64,000 nucleotides of DNA from assembly GCF_002760435.1 (NCBI RefSeq), contig NZ_AUUU01000051.1, positions 62,001 to 126,000 of the forward strand, written 5' to 3'. The notes beneath the pieces were generated by a model that was not told where the DNA came from, searched no databases, and saw nothing but the letters and a program-made list of their open reading frames with translations. The stretch comes from Clostridium sp. LS. GTDB taxonomy: Bacteria > Bacillota > Clostridia > Clostridiales > Clostridiaceae. Positions 53,057 to 63,032 of this stretch are shown here, piece after piece (the first letter of the stretch is position 1; every line of letters begins with the position of its first letter). Made by a program: the position numbers and the translations under genes.

Positions 53057-53764
53057 TTGGAAGCTAATATAAAACAAAATACTCTTAAAAAAAATCCCTA
53101 TAACAATTTTTCTTTTTGGGAAAATAAAATTTTAAATGATGAAAATATATGGGAAGGATATTTTGAAAATAAGGAAATAACTAAGACTTCGAAAATCATT
53201 TATACTGGAATTTTTGATTTGGATAAAAATATATTACAATGCGGCTGGGCAGTTTATCCTTGTGGTTACAGCCTCTTAGGATTCTTGCAATATGTATTTT
53301 TACCAACATCTTTCTTTACCTGGTTCGACCGTAAATCTAAAGATTTTTATATTCCAGTAACAGAATTTAATAATGTAGTCAGTGAAACCTTAAAATATAA
53401 TGATTCAAATGAAGATTTAAACTCCGTAAATTCAATAAAAAAATCTTATGATTTCATAAGCAGCCTCTGGGATTCTAATTATGATTCATTAGATTTACAA
53501 TTAAAAGTTTTTAGTGATTCATTTAATAATAATTGGGATAATGAACCTATCCAAAAATTATTCCTTAAAGTATTTGAAAATCCATGTGAAGTATATGACT
53601 TTATTAAGGATTCTATTGCTTGGGACTCCAAGGAATTTATAGAAGAAGATATTTCCATGACTTTAGACGCTCTTAAATTTGCTTGTGAAAATGCCGTTGA
53701 TGAACCTTTATTAAGCAAAAGGCTTATTGATATATTAAATACAAATGCACCAATCCTTTTCTAG
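53057..53764 (+). CDS. Hypothetical soluble protein
   Basis: 235 aa from a TTG start with GAGGAGG upstream. Not recognised. Acidic, with many Asn/Asp/aromatic residues (FSFWENKILNDENIWEGYF, LQCGWAVYPCGYSLLGFLQYVFLP, TWFDRKSKDFYIPV) and a helical C-terminal half. No signal peptide or clear membrane segment, although the YSLLGFLQYVFLPTSFF stretch is hydrophobic. It follows the extra rpsD by 92 bases and is bounded by a bidirectional terminator, so co-transcription with rpsD is possible. Confidence 0.7.
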   Translation: MEANIKQNTLKKNPYNNFSFWENKILNDENIWEGYFENKEITKTSKIIYTGIFDLDKNILQCGWAVYPCGYSLLGFLQYVFLPTSFFTWFDRKSKDFYIPVTEFNNVVSETLKYNDSNEDLNSVNSIKKSYDFISSLWDSNYDSLDLQLKVFSDSFNNNWDNEPIQKLFLKVFENPCEVYDFIKDSIAWDSKEFIEEDISMTLDALKFACENAVDEPLLSKRLIDILNTNAPILF

Positions 53765-53866
53765 TAAATATACTTTTTTTCTCTTTAAAAAAATATATTA
53801 AAATCCTATAAGGTTTATATATTGATAAAAACATACCTTAAAATAAATTCACTTCAAATTTTAATA

Positions 53867-53909
53867 AAAAACTCTTATACTAAATGCTCATAATTAGTAT
53901 AAGAGTTTT
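53867..53909. terminator. Bidirectional terminator between the 53057 gene and aspS
   Basis: Near-perfect arms aaaactcttatacta / tagtataagagtttt with a 12-base loop and A/T runs on both sides; it serves the two convergent genes. Confidence 0.8.
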
Positions 53910-53925
53910 CTTCATCTATTCTTTA

Positions 53926-55710
53926 TTATTTTTCTTCTTGGATTAATGATATTCCAAGTTCAGTTAATTGTTTTTCATCAACTATATTTGGAGCTTCACT
54001 TAAGTAGCAATATGCATTTTGGTTTTTAGGGAATGTAATTACATCTTTAATATTGTCTGTTCCAGCTAAGAACATTATCATTCTATCTAACCCAAATGCT
54101 AAGCCTCCATGTGGCGGTGGGCCAAACTTAAATGCTTGTAGCAGGAATCCAAATTGGGCCCATGCTGATTCTTGTGTAAAACCTAATGCCTTAAGCATTC
54201 TTTCTTGAAGAGCCATATCATGGATTCTTATAGATCCTCCACCTAACTCTTCTCCATTTAATACTAAATCGTAAGCCTTAGAACGTACACTTCCTGGATC
54301 AGATTCAATAAAGTCTAAATCTTCATCCATTGGAGCTGTAAATGGATGGTGGCAAGCAGTATACCTATCTTCTTCTTCACTATATTCAAATAATGGGAAT
54401 TCAGTAATCCATGTGAAGTTAAATTCATTTTTATCTTTTATTAAATCAAATTGCTTAGCTAATTCTAATCTTAAAGCTCCTAAGCTTTGGAATACTACAG
54501 AATTTTTATCTGCTACTATAAGAATTGCATCTCCATCTTCAGCATTCATTGTTTTTATTATAGAATTTATTACATCATCAGTTAAGAATTTAGCTATTGA
54601 TGATTTAACTCCATCTTCTTTAAGCTGAATCCAAGCAAGACCTTTTGCCTTATATGTCTTAACAAACTCACCTAATTTATCTAAAGGCTTTCTTCCAAGT
54701 TCAGCTCCACCTTTTAAACATAATGCTCTAACAGAACCACCAGCTTCTATTGCAGATTTAAATACAACAAAATCTAAATCGCGAACATCGTCTGTAATGT
54801 TAGTTATCTCCATTCCAAATCTTAAATCAGGCTTATCTGAACCGTATTTTTCCATAGCATCTTTAAATGTCATTCTTTTTATTGGAAGCTCCACATCTAC
54901 TCCAGCAACTTCTTTAAATACATGAGCAATTAAACCTTCATTTACTGCCATAATATCATCTTGTTCAACAAAGCTTAATTCCATATCAACTTGAGTAAAC
55001 TCTGGTTGTCTATTTGCTCTTAAATCTTCATCTCTAAAACATTTAGCTATTTGATAATATCTATCAAAACCAGATACCATTAATAATTGCTTAAATATTT
55101 GCGGTGATTGTGGAAGAGCATAAAACATTCCTGGATAATTTCTTGAAGGTACTAAATAATCTCTAGCCCCTTCTGGAGTACTCTTTGTTAAAATTGGAGT
55201 TTCTACATCTAAGAAATTATTTTCCTCTAAGTAATCACGAATTGCTTTTGTTGTCTTACTTCTAATTGCAAAGATTCTTTGCATATCAGGTCTTCTTAAA
55301 TCTAAATATCTATATTTTAATCTAATGTTTTCTGCTGCATCTAAATTCTCTTTAATGTATATTGGTGGAGTTTCTGATTCTGAAAGAATTTTTATAGATT
55401 CACATTTTAATTCAACAAACCCTGTTGGCATGTTTTCATTTACGCTTTCTCTTTTAACAACTTCCCCAGTTACAGCTATACAGTATTCCGGTCTTACCGA
55501 TTTTGCTTTTTCAAAAGCTTCTGCATTTATTTCTTCACCAAAAACTACCTGCATAATTCCACTTTTATCTCTTAAATCTATAAATTCAAGGCCTCCAAGT
55601 TTTCTATTTCTTTGAACCCATCCCATTAAAGTTATTTTTTTACCTACATGTTCTTCTCTAGGTTCTCCACACATCATACTGCGCTTTAAACCATTTAAAG
55701 ATTCACCCAT
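53926..55710 (-). CDS. aspS: Aspartyl-tRNA synthetase
   Basis: Class II synthetase of 594 aa, the bacterial form with an N-terminal OB-fold anticodon-binding domain (VGKKITLMGWVQRNRKLGGLEFIDLRD), catalytic motifs FRDEDLRANRQPEFTQVD (motif 2 region) and a motif 3 region GGLAFGLDRMIMFLAG, with the GAD insertion domain between. GGGAGG lies nine bases before the ATG. It follows hisS across a 228-base repeat-bearing spacer, an order common in clostridia. Confidence 0.97.
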   Translation of the reverse strand: MGESLNGLKRSMMCGEPREEHVGKKITLMGWVQRNRKLGGLEFIDLRDKSGIMQVVFGEEINAEAFEKAKSVRPEYCIAVTGEVVKRESVNENMPTGFVELKCESIKILSESETPPIYIKENLDAAENIRLKYRYLDLRRPDMQRIFAIRSKTTKAIRDYLEENNFLDVETPILTKSTPEGARDYLVPSRNYPGMFYALPQSPQIFKQLLMVSGFDRYYQIAKCFRDEDLRANRQPEFTQVDMELSFVEQDDIMAVNEGLIAHVFKEVAGVDVELPIKRMTFKDAMEKYGSDKPDLRFGMEITNITDDVRDLDFVVFKSAIEAGGSVRALCLKGGAELGRKPLDKLGEFVKTYKAKGLAWIQLKEDGVKSSIAKFLTDDVINSIIKTMNAEDGDAILIVADKNSVVFQSLGALRLELAKQFDLIKDKNEFNFTWITEFPLFEYSEEEDRYTACHHPFTAPMDEDLDFIESDPGSVRSKAYDLVLNGEELGGGSIRIHDMALQERMLKALGFTQESAWAQFGFLLQAFKFGPPPHGGLAFGLDRMIMFLAGTDNIKDVITFPKNQNAYCYLSEAPNIVDEKQLTELGISLIQEEK

Positions 55711-55733
55711 TACTAAAATCCTCCCTCTTAAGT

Positions 55734-55935
55734 CAGTTAACAGTTATCAGTTAACAATTAACAGTTTATGTTGAAATCCCTGCGGGATTTCTTTATTTTT
55801 GTATATTTATCATTGATGAATGATGAATAATGAATAGTTAATGATTAAGGCTGAAATTGCTCTGCAATTTCTTATATTTTAGAAATTACAAAGTAATTTC
55901 TTCCTTAATTTTTCATCATTCATTCTTCATTATTA
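55734..55935. repeat. Hairpin-rich intergenic repeat between hisS and aspS
   Basis: The segment combines several copies of cagttaacagtta-like sequence, three perfect short hairpins (55773-55791 gaaatccc/gggatttc; 55853-55871 gaaattgc/gcaatttc; 55881-55901 agaaattac/gtaatttct) and flanking imperfect inverted repeats rich in atgaatgatgaa / ttcatcattcat. A related fragment is upstream of hisS. It looks like a small non-coding dispersed element of clostridial intergenic regions. Confidence 0.5.
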
Positions 55936-55938
55936 ATT

Positions 55939-57192
55939 TTACTTAAGTATTTTTGCAATTCCTTCTAAATCGTCTAAAGAAACTTCGAAGATTTCACCAT
56001 CACTCATTCTCTTCAAATTAACTTTTTTATTTGCTAATTCATCTTCGCCTAGGATAGTTGTAAAAGCTGCTCCTATTTTATTTGCATATTTCATTTCAGC
56101 TTTAACACTTCTGCCCATATGATTAATTTCACATTTTGCTCCTAGAGCTCTTAAATCATTAGCTAACTTAAACGCATATTTACTTTCTTCTTCTCCTCTG
56201 GCTCCAATGTATAGATCAAATAAATTTTCACTCGGAATTTCAATATTTTCTTTTTCTAAAGTCATTATTAATCTTTCTACTCCCATACCAAAGCCAACTG
56301 CAGGCATATCAGGTCCACCTAGCTCCTCTATAAGTTTATCATATCTTCCTCCACCACATACTGTGAAGTCAGAAGTTAGAATTTCAAATATAGTCTTAGT
56401 ATAGTAATCTAAACCTCTTACTATACCTGGATCTACTGTGTATGGCAATCCTAGAATATCTAAATATTCCTTAACCTTATCAAAATGAGTTTCACATTCT
56501 TCGCAAACATACTCTAAGATTGTTGGAGCATTCTTTGTGATTTCATGACATTTCTTTTCTTTACAATCCAATATTCTCATAGGATTTTTTTCAAATCTAG
56601 TTTTACATGTCTCACAAAGTCCATCATAATTTTCAGCTAAAAATTTCTTTAAAGCTTCATTATACTTAGGCCTGCAACTTGGGCAGCCTAAATTGTTTAT
56701 ATTTAAGCTTAGGCTCTTCAATCCTAATTTTTTTAATGTGTCCATTGCTACTGCAATTACTTCTGCGTCCATAGAAGCAGCATTTGAACCAAAAACTTCT
56801 AATCCACATTGATGAAATTGTCTAAGTCTTCCTTTTTGCACATTTTCATACCTAAAAGCAGGCGTAATATAATACAATTTTGTAGGTTGAGCTTCATTAA
56901 ATAGTCTATTTTCCACAAATGCTCTAACAGCTGAAGCAGTTCCTTCAGGTTTCAATGTTATACTTCTGTCACCTTTATCATTAAAAGTGTACATTTCTTT
57001 TTGAACTATATCGGTAGTGTCACCAACACTTCTTAGAAATAATTCTGTATGTTCAAACATTGGAGTTCTAATTTCTCTAATTCCATATGTTTTAGCAACG
57101 TTTCTAAATACGTTCTCTATATATTGCCACTTATATGCATCCTCAGGTAACATATCTTTAGTACCTTTTGGTGCTTGCATTTCCATTGCCAT
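55939..57192 (-). CDS. hisS: Histidyl-tRNA synthetase
   Basis: 417 aa class II synthetase. [20 protein letters not shown], the motif 2 region [23 protein letters not shown], histidine-binding [13 protein letters not shown] and the motif 3 region [12 protein letters not shown] are clear. The middle insertion has the Cys-rich [12 protein letters not shown] and VCEECETHF motifs of the Firmicutes-type enzyme, a possible zinc site. GGGAGG is nine bases before the ATG. Confidence 0.97.
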   Translation of the reverse strand: MAMEMQAPKGTKDMLPEDAYKWQYIENVFRNVAKTYGIREIRTPMFEHTELFLRSVGDTTDIVQKEMYTFNDKGDRSITLKPEGTASAVRAFVENRLFNEAQPTKLYYITPAFRYENVQKGRLRQFHQCGLEVFGSNAASMDAEVIAVAMDTLKKLGLKSLSLNINNLGCPSCRPKYNEALKKFLAENYDGLCETCKTRFEKNPMRILDCKEKKCHEITKNAPTILEYVCEECETHFDKVKEYLDILGLPYTVDPGIVRGLDYYTKTIFEILTSDFTVCGGGRYDKLIEELGGPDMPAVGFGMGVERLIMTLEKENIEIPSENLFDLYIGARGEEESKYAFKLANDLRALGAKCEINHMGRSVKAEMKYANKIGAAFTTILGEDELANKKVNLKRMSDGEIFEVSLDDLEGIAKILK

Positions 57193-57220
57193 TATCTAGT
57201 TCCTCCCAACAGTTTTAAGG

Positions 57221-57272
57221 TCAGTTAACAGTTAACTGTTATTTAATGAAATCTAACAAAATTTCATTTTAT
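57221..57272. repeat. Fragment of the hairpin-rich repeat upstream of hisS
   Basis: tcagttaacagttaactgtta followed by an imperfect hairpin atgaaat / atttcat. It shares the cagttaac units with the 55734-55935 element. Confidence 0.4.
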
Positions 57273-57388
57273 TTAAAATACTCTTTTTAAAGTAAGTATT
57301 TTCTGCATATATTATTTTCTATGCATAATTATCCATAGACAATTGTACATTATTTATTAACAATTTAAAAGGCTAAATTCACCAGTAA

Positions 57389-58810
57389 TTAATATAAAGT
57401 ATCTAATAATTTCTTTTTTCCCTCAATCATTTCATCAATTCTTGATATATATTCATGAAGATCCTTTAGATTTGGAAATCTTTCAAGTCTATCTTCTTCT
57501 AAGAATATAACTTTACTTACAGCTGCTGCACCTAATGCAATAGTTGTTTGTCTTTCTTCAATCATTTGAATATTATAAATACATTCTTTACCTTCTTCAG
57601 CATACCCTAAATTCTCCATATTTCCTACCATATTTTTTTGTCTATACATATAATATGGCGAAAGGCCTAAACTATTAGCTAAATTTTTACTTTCTTCATA
57701 CATTTTAATTATTTCTTCTTGAGGCGTGATTTCCATTCCTTTTTTAAGAATAAATTCCTCGTACATTCTAGAACCTCGCTTTAAAGCTAAACCATGTACA
57801 GTAATGCTGTCAGGTTCTAATTCCATTAACTTATTTTTTGTATTTACTACATCTTTATGATTTTCGCCTGGAAGACCTATAATTATATCCATATTAATAT
57901 TATCAAAACCAAGCTCTCTCGCCATTTTAAATTTTTCTTTTATTTCCTCTGAGGAATGCGTTCTGCCAATTAGCTTTAAGGTTTTATCATTCATAGTCTG
58001 AGGATTAATACTTATTCTGTCCACACTACAATTTTTCATAGTTTGTAATTTATTTTTAGTTAAAGTATCAGGTCTACCACATTCAACTGTAAATTCTTTA
58101 ACATTATTATTAATAAAATTATCATAAATTTCGTTCATTATCATAGCAAATTCTTCATCGTTGACTGCTGTTGGAGTTCCTCCGCCAAAATATACAGATT
58201 CAATGTTAAGTTTTTTTTCTTTAACATACTCACTAATACCCCTAATTTCCTTTGTTAAAGCTTGTAAGTATGGATTTACTAATTTCTTCTGAACACTTAT
58301 TGAATTTGAAGTAAATGAGCAATAAAGGCATTTAGTTGGGCAAAATGCCATACCAATATAAATAGCAATATTATTTTTATCTTTATTAACTATTCTTTCC
58401 TCTGCTTTAGCTACATCAATACATAATTTTGCTTTATCTTTATGAGCTAAATATTTATCCTTAAATATTTCAATAACTTCATCTTCAGTATTTCCTTCTT
58501 TAAGTAATTTTAATGCTATTTTAGAAGGTCTAATTCCAATTAAAATTCCCCAAGGATATATATCATGGGTTATGTCCCTTAAACACAGAAAAAGAAATCT
58601 TCTAAGAGAATTCTTAATATCTTCTCCTAAAGATTCTTCTTTACAATAATCTTCGTATTCAAATCTTAAAATTTTTTCATTAATATAGAAAATAAAGTCT
58701 GCTTCTTCTAAATCTACAAATTTAATTTCTTTCATTGAGAAATATACATTAAATAATTGATATACCTCATATCTATATTTTAAGTCATTTAAATTAATTT
58801 TAACTTCCAT
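57389..58810 (-). CDS. hemZ: Coproporphyrinogen dehydrogenase HemZ (radical SAM)
   Basis: About 473 aa. The radical SAM iron-sulfur motif is CPTKCLYCSFTS; FGGGTPTAVND, DRISINPQTMND, GLPGE and GLSPYYMYRQKNM are HemN/HemZ-type signatures. The N-terminal 160 residues are the HemZ-specific extension. It acts in anaerobic oxidation of coproporphyrinogen III or a related radical reaction; the exact activity of clostridial HemZ is not certain. The start at 58810 has AAGGGAG five bases upstream; 58813 and 58846 are alternatives. Confidence 0.88.
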   Translation of the reverse strand: MEVKINLNDLKYRYEVYQLFNVYFSMKEIKFVDLEEADFIFYINEKILRFEYEDYCKEESLGEDIKNSLRRFLFLCLRDITHDIYPWGILIGIRPSKIALKLLKEGNTEDEVIEIFKDKYLAHKDKAKLCIDVAKAEERIVNKDKNNIAIYIGMAFCPTKCLYCSFTSNSISVQKKLVNPYLQALTKEIRGISEYVKEKKLNIESVYFGGGTPTAVNDEEFAMIMNEIYDNFINNNVKEFTVECGRPDTLTKNKLQTMKNCSVDRISINPQTMNDKTLKLIGRTHSSEEIKEKFKMARELGFDNINMDIIIGLPGENHKDVVNTKNKLMELEPDSITVHGLALKRGSRMYEEFILKKGMEITPQEEIIKMYEESKNLANSLGLSPYYMYRQKNMVGNMENLGYAEEGKECIYNIQMIEERQTTIALGAAAVSKVIFLEEDRLERFPNLKDLHEYISRIDEMIEGKKKLLDTLY

Positions 58811-58855
58811 CATTGCTCCCTTAAAAAATGTGCAATACACTTGCACATTTATTTC

Positions 58856-59452
58856 TTATAAAAATGGATTATTTCTCTTCTCGTAACCTATAGTCGATGA
58901 AGGTCCATGACCTGGATAAACTTCAATATTATCTCCTAAAGGAATTAATTTCTGCTTAATATTTGTTACGAGCTGCACTCCATTACCACCTGGGAAATCA
59001 CTTCTTCCTATAGACTGCATAAATAGAGTATCTCCTGTGAAAAGTTTATCATTGACTAAGAAACAAATTCCACCTGCTGTATGTCCTGGTGTTTCAATAA
59101 CTTTTATAATATTGCCACCAAGATTTAAAGTATCTCCTTCTTTTAAGTAATCTGCAGTTTTAGGCAAAGATCCAAATACAAACTTATCCTTTTCCATGTA
59201 TTCTTCTTCTGCTTTATTTATATAAAATGGAATACTTAATTCATTCACTAATTCTACAACTCCATCTACGTGATCGCTATGACCATGTGTTAACAGGATA
59301 AATTTAGGTTTTGCACCTAAATTCCCAATCTCTTGGGCTATTAATTTTGCATGTCCACCCGGATCTATAATGGCAAGTTCTTTAGTATCTTCATCCATTA
59401 TTAAGTAACAATTTTCTTCATACATTCCTGCTATGATTGTTTTTATAATCAA
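58856..59452 (-). CDS. MBL-fold metallo-hydrolase (glyoxalase II-like)
   Basis: 198 aa. The metal-binding motif LTHGHSDHVDGV, further ligands in ETPGHTAGGI and VYPGHGPSS, and FTGDTLFM place it in the small hydroxyacylglutathione-hydrolase-like group. Substrate unknown; conserved in this position beside dtd and hemZ. TTG start with AGGAGG upstream. Confidence 0.9.
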   Translation of the reverse strand: MIIKTIIAGMYEENCYLIMDEDTKELAIIDPGGHAKLIAQEIGNLGAKPKFILLTHGHSDHVDGVVELVNELSIPFYINKAEEEYMEKDKFVFGSLPKTADYLKEGDTLNLGGNIIKVIETPGHTAGGICFLVNDKLFTGDTLFMQSIGRSDFPGGNGVQLVTNIKQKLIPLGDNIEVYPGHGPSSTIGYEKRNNPFL

Positions 59453-59464
59453 CTTTAATTCCTC

Positions 59465-59914
59465 CTAAAAATTTCTTTTACTATCTAATAATATTGTCAC
59501 AGGACCATCATTATTAATATTAACTTTCATATCTGCACCAAATTCACCACATTCAATTTTTAAATTTGATTCTTTAAGCAACTCTATAAACTCTTCATAA
59601 AGTTTTACAGCTTCTTCTCCACTTTGAGCTTCCATAAAGTTTGGCCTTCGACCTTTTCTACAATCTCCATATAGTGTAAATTGAGAGATAACAAGTATTT
59701 CACCTTTGATATCCAACAATGATAAATTCATTTTATCATTTTCATCATGAAATACCCTTAAATTAATAATTTTATCTTTAATGTACTTTAAATCTTCTAA
59801 AGTATCATCCTTAGCTATACCTACTAAGACATTAAAGCCTTTTCCTATTTCTCCAATGATGTTTCCATTAACACAAACACTAGATGAGGTCACTCTTTGC
59901 ACTACAGCTCTCAT
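59465..59914 (-). CDS. dtd: D-aminoacyl-tRNA deacylase
   Basis: 149 aa. [34 protein letters not shown] and the cross-subunit motif [11 protein letters not shown] are diagnostic of DTD, which hydrolyses D-aminoacyl-tRNAs and glycine mischarged on tRNA-Ala. Normal length. It follows relA by 34 bases, as in many Firmicutes. Confidence 0.96.
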   Translation of the reverse strand: MRAVVQRVTSSSVCVNGNIIGEIGKGFNVLVGIAKDDTLEDLKYIKDKIINLRVFHDENDKMNLSLLDIKGEILVISQFTLYGDCRKGRRPNFMEAQSGEEAVKLYEEFIELLKESNLKIECGEFGADMKVNINNDGPVTILLDSKRNF

Positions 59915-59948
59915 GCTATCTCACCTTTCTTATTTCTAGGCAATGTAT

Positions 59949-62165
59949 CTAGGAATTAACCCTATATACATCCACTACTCCTCTTAATCTTTTAATTCTT
60001 TTCATTAAATCTTTTAAACTATCAACAGAAGTGATCTTTAATTTTACATTAATTACTGCACACCCCTGTTTAGACAAATTTGCATTCACAGCACTTAATT
60101 GCAGCTTAAGATCAGTAATAACACTCATTATATCAGCAAGTAATCCTTCTCTATCATCTGCTTGAACTTGTATTTCAGCAAAGTAAGATGTTCCCTTGGC
60201 TGATCCCCAGTTAACTTCTACAACTCTATCTTTATCTGTTTCGATAAGGGCTTGTAAATTACTGCAATCTTTTCTATGTACTGATACACCTCTACCTTTG
60301 GTTATGTATCCTAAAATTTCATCTCCTGGGACTGGACTGCAACACTTAGCAAATCTAACCATAAGATTACTTTCACCTTTAACTGTTATTCCATAACCGT
60401 TTGGCTCAGGCTTTCTTGATGTTTTTGCAATTTGCTCTTCAATACTCTTACTTAGAATTTCTTTATTTTCTTTTTCTTTACTAGCTTTATCTACACCGAT
60501 TCCATTGTCTTCCTTAAGTTTTACAATAAGGGTTGATACAGAAAAACCACCAATTCCAATTAAAGCATATAAATCATCCATTGAATGGATATTGTATCTT
60601 TTAATGAGTTTTTCATAGAACTCGCCTTTAGCTATATCGTTATAATTAACACCTTGCTTTTTTAGTTCTTTTTCAAGCTGCTCTTTACCTTTTAATATAT
60701 TTTCCTCTTTTTTAGCTTTTTTAAACCAAAGTTTTATTTTACTTTTAGATTGGTTGCTTTTTGCAATATTGAGCCAATCCATATTTGGTCCTTTTGCATT
60801 AGGAGAAGTTAATATTTCAACTATTTCTCCAGTTTTCAGAGTATAATCTAATGGAACTATTTTACCATTAACCTTAGCTCCTATACACTTATTTCCTATG
60901 TCTGTATGTATTCTATAAGCGAAATCTATAGGGGTTGCGTTATTACATAAATTTATTACAACGCCTTTTGGAGTAAATACAAAAACTTCGTCTGAAAATA
61001 AATCAATTTTAAATCCTTCAATAAATTCTTCAGCATCTGATGTTTCTTTCTGCCACTCTAGCATATCCCTAAGCCATACAAGCTTCTTTTCAAAATCCTT
61101 TTGTTTGTCTTGTTCAGGTTTCCCTGCATCGCCTTCTTTATATTTCCAATGTGCAGCTATTCCATACTCTGCAGTCTTATGCATTTCAAAAGTTCTAATT
61201 TGAATTTCAAAAGTTTTACCTTGTGGTCCAATTACAGTGGTATGTAGTGATTGATACATATTGGGCTTAGGCATAGCTATATAATCCTTAAATCGGCCTG
61301 GTATTGGTCTGTAAATAGTATGAACTATACCAAGAACTCCATAACAGTCTTTCACCGAGTGAACTAATACTCTAATTGCTGTTAAATCAAAAATCTGTTC
61401 AATACTCTTATTTTTGCTAACCATTTTTTTATAAATGCTATAAAAATGCTTAGGTCTTCCATCAATATCTGAATGTATCCCTGAAGTTTCTAACTTTTCA
61501 TATAAGTCCTTTACAATATCTTTTATATAAGTTTCTCTTTCAACTCTTTTTTCAGCAATACTATCTACTAATTCATAGTATTCTTTTTCATGTAAATATC
61601 TAAAACATAAATCTTCTAATTCCCATTTAATTTTAGACATACCAAGTCTGTGAGCTAATGGAGCATAAATATCTAAAGTTTCCTTTGCCTTATTTTTCTG
61701 TTTCTTTTCTGGCATGAATTTAAGAGTTCTCATATTGTGTAATCTATCCGCTAACTTAATAATAATTACTCTTATATCCTTGGCCATAGCAAGTAACATT
61801 TTTCTAACATTATCAGCTTGTTGTTCTTCTTTAGTTTTGTATTCCATTTCACCAAGTTTAGTAAGCTTTGTAACACCTTCCACCAAATTAGCTATCTCTG
61901 CATTGAAAAGTTTGACTGTTTCATCATAAGAACAATCTGTATCTTCAATAACATCATGTAATAATCCAGCTACAATAGTATTTGTATCCATTCCTAATTC
62001 AGCTAAAATTTCTGCCACTGCTATTGGGTGGATAATATACGGTTCACCTGATTCTCTTTTTTGGTCCTTATGAGCTTGCTCTGCGAAATGATATGCCTTT
62101 TCTACCATATTAACATCGACATTGTTACAATTGTTATGGATCTTTTCCAATAATTTATCAATCAT
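59949..62165 (-). CDS. relA: Bifunctional (p)ppGpp synthetase/hydrolase
   Basis: 738 aa Rel protein. HD hydrolase domain (HPIAVAEILAELG, LLHDVIEDTDC) at about 30-150, synthetase domain (RPKHFYSIYKKM, DLTAIRVLV, YQSLHTTVIGP) at about 220-340, TGS domain (VFVFTPKGVVINLCNNATPIDFAYRIH) near 400, a Cys-rich CCSPVPGDEILGY zinc-finger region near 620 and a C-terminal ACT domain. This is the long bifunctional Rel form of Firmicutes. AAGGAGAG precedes the ATG. Confidence 0.97.
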   Translation of the reverse strand: MIDKLLEKIHNNCNNVDVNMVEKAYHFAEQAHKDQKRESGEPYIIHPIAVAEILAELGMDTNTIVAGLLHDVIEDTDCSYDETVKLFNAEIANLVEGVTKLTKLGEMEYKTKEEQQADNVRKMLLAMAKDIRVIIIKLADRLHNMRTLKFMPEKKQKNKAKETLDIYAPLAHRLGMSKIKWELEDLCFRYLHEKEYYELVDSIAEKRVERETYIKDIVKDLYEKLETSGIHSDIDGRPKHFYSIYKKMVSKNKSIEQIFDLTAIRVLVHSVKDCYGVLGIVHTIYRPIPGRFKDYIAMPKPNMYQSLHTTVIGPQGKTFEIQIRTFEMHKTAEYGIAAHWKYKEGDAGKPEQDKQKDFEKKLVWLRDMLEWQKETSDAEEFIEGFKIDLFSDEVFVFTPKGVVINLCNNATPIDFAYRIHTDIGNKCIGAKVNGKIVPLDYTLKTGEIVEILTSPNAKGPNMDWLNIAKSNQSKSKIKLWFKKAKKEENILKGKEQLEKELKKQGVNYNDIAKGEFYEKLIKRYNIHSMDDLYALIGIGGFSVSTLIVKLKEDNGIGVDKASKEKENKEILSKSIEEQIAKTSRKPEPNGYGITVKGESNLMVRFAKCCSPVPGDEILGYITKGRGVSVHRKDCSNLQALIETDKDRVVEVNWGSAKGTSYFAEIQVQADDREGLLADIMSVITDLKLQLSAVNANLSKQGCAVINVKLKITSVDSLKDLMKRIKRLRGVVDVYRVNS

Positions 62166-62202
62166 AAGGATTGCTCTCCTTCTACGTTAAAACTAAATTC
62201 AA

Positions 62203-62224
62203 AGGCTGGTTCAATAACCAGCCT
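62203..62224 (-). terminator. Short GC-rich hairpin between apt and relA
   Basis: Perfect arms aggctggtt / aaccagcct with a 4-base loop, followed on the minus strand by TTGAATTTAG and 38 bases upstream of relA. A strong stem but weak U-tract; it may attenuate read-through into relA. Confidence 0.4.
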
Positions 62225-62290
62225 AACTTTTTAATAATTATATATTATTTTAAGATTATTTTCAATAAGGCATTAACATATATACTAAAA

Positions 62291-62331
62291 AATAATAGTT
62301 CAAATATACATTGTATATTTGAACTATTATT
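62291..62331 (-). terminator. Terminator between apt and relA
   Basis: Perfect 18-base arms (aataatagttcaaatata and its complement) with a 5-base loop; TTTTAGTATA follows on the minus strand. Confidence 0.65.
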
Positions 62332-62369
62332 TCATAAGTGGAAAATAATTGGTACCCTTACCAAATCAA

Positions 62370-62402
62370 TTTTCAAAGATAACTAAAAATTATCTTTGAA
62401 AA
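62370..62402 (-). terminator. Hairpin immediately after apt
   Basis: Perfect 13-base arms ttttcaaagataa / ttatctttgaaaa with a 7-base loop, 18 bases after the apt stop codon. Confidence 0.5.
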
Positions 62403-62420
62403 TTCAATAATTAGTTTAAA

Positions 62421-62939
62421 CTATATATCATATTTTACTAATGATAGTACATCATAATCCTTTAGCTTATCTTTTCCATTTAGTTCTGTTAATTCTATTA
62501 CAAAATCTAATGAAACAACTTCTCCACCAGCTTGTTCAATTAATTTTGCAACGCCTTCTACAGTACCTCCTGTAGCCAATAAGTCATCCACAACTGCAAC
62601 TCTTTGACCTGGCTTAATAGAATCTTTATGAAGCTGAAGCTGATCTTCTCCATATTCTAATCCATAATTCACAGAAATTGTTTCTCCAGGTAATTTCCCT
62701 GGCTTTCTTACCGGAACAAATCCTATTCCTAAAGCATACGCAACAGGAACACCAAAAATAAAACCTCTAGCTTCTGGTCCTACTATCAAATCAACTTTTT
62801 TGTCTTCTAAATGTTTTACAATTTGATCTATTGCTTCCTTTAATGCTTTCCCATCGCCTATTAATGTTGTTATATCCTTAAAGCTTATTCCTTCTTTAGG
62901 GAAATTTTCAATTACTCTTATCTTTTCTTTTAAATCCAT
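62421..62939 (-). CDS. apt: Adenine phosphoribosyltransferase
   Basis: 172 aa, standard length, from the ATG at 62939 with GGAGGAG close upstream (the frame extends to 62975). [13 protein letters not shown], the [18 protein letters not shown] motif and the PRPP-binding [13 protein letters not shown] are typical. It salvages adenine to AMP. Followed by three hairpins before relA. Confidence 0.96.
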   Translation of the reverse strand: MDLKEKIRVIENFPKEGISFKDITTLIGDGKALKEAIDQIVKHLEDKKVDLIVGPEARGFIFGVPVAYALGIGFVPVRKPGKLPGETISVNYGLEYGEDQLQLHKDSIKPGQRVAVVDDLLATGGTVEGVAKLIEQAGGEVVSLDFVIELTELNGKDKLKDYDVLSLVKYDI

Positions 62940-63032
62940 TTTAACTCCTCCATAGCATTTATTTATTAACCACAAATTTATGATTCAATATAAAAACAAA
63001 AAAATAGATAGTTATAAATTAATTAATCAATA

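Noticed and set aside
55711-57388. T-box riboswitches upstream of aspS and hisS
   Set aside because: The conserved T-box sequence and specifier arrangement were not found; the structures are short three-base-loop hairpins of a repeat.
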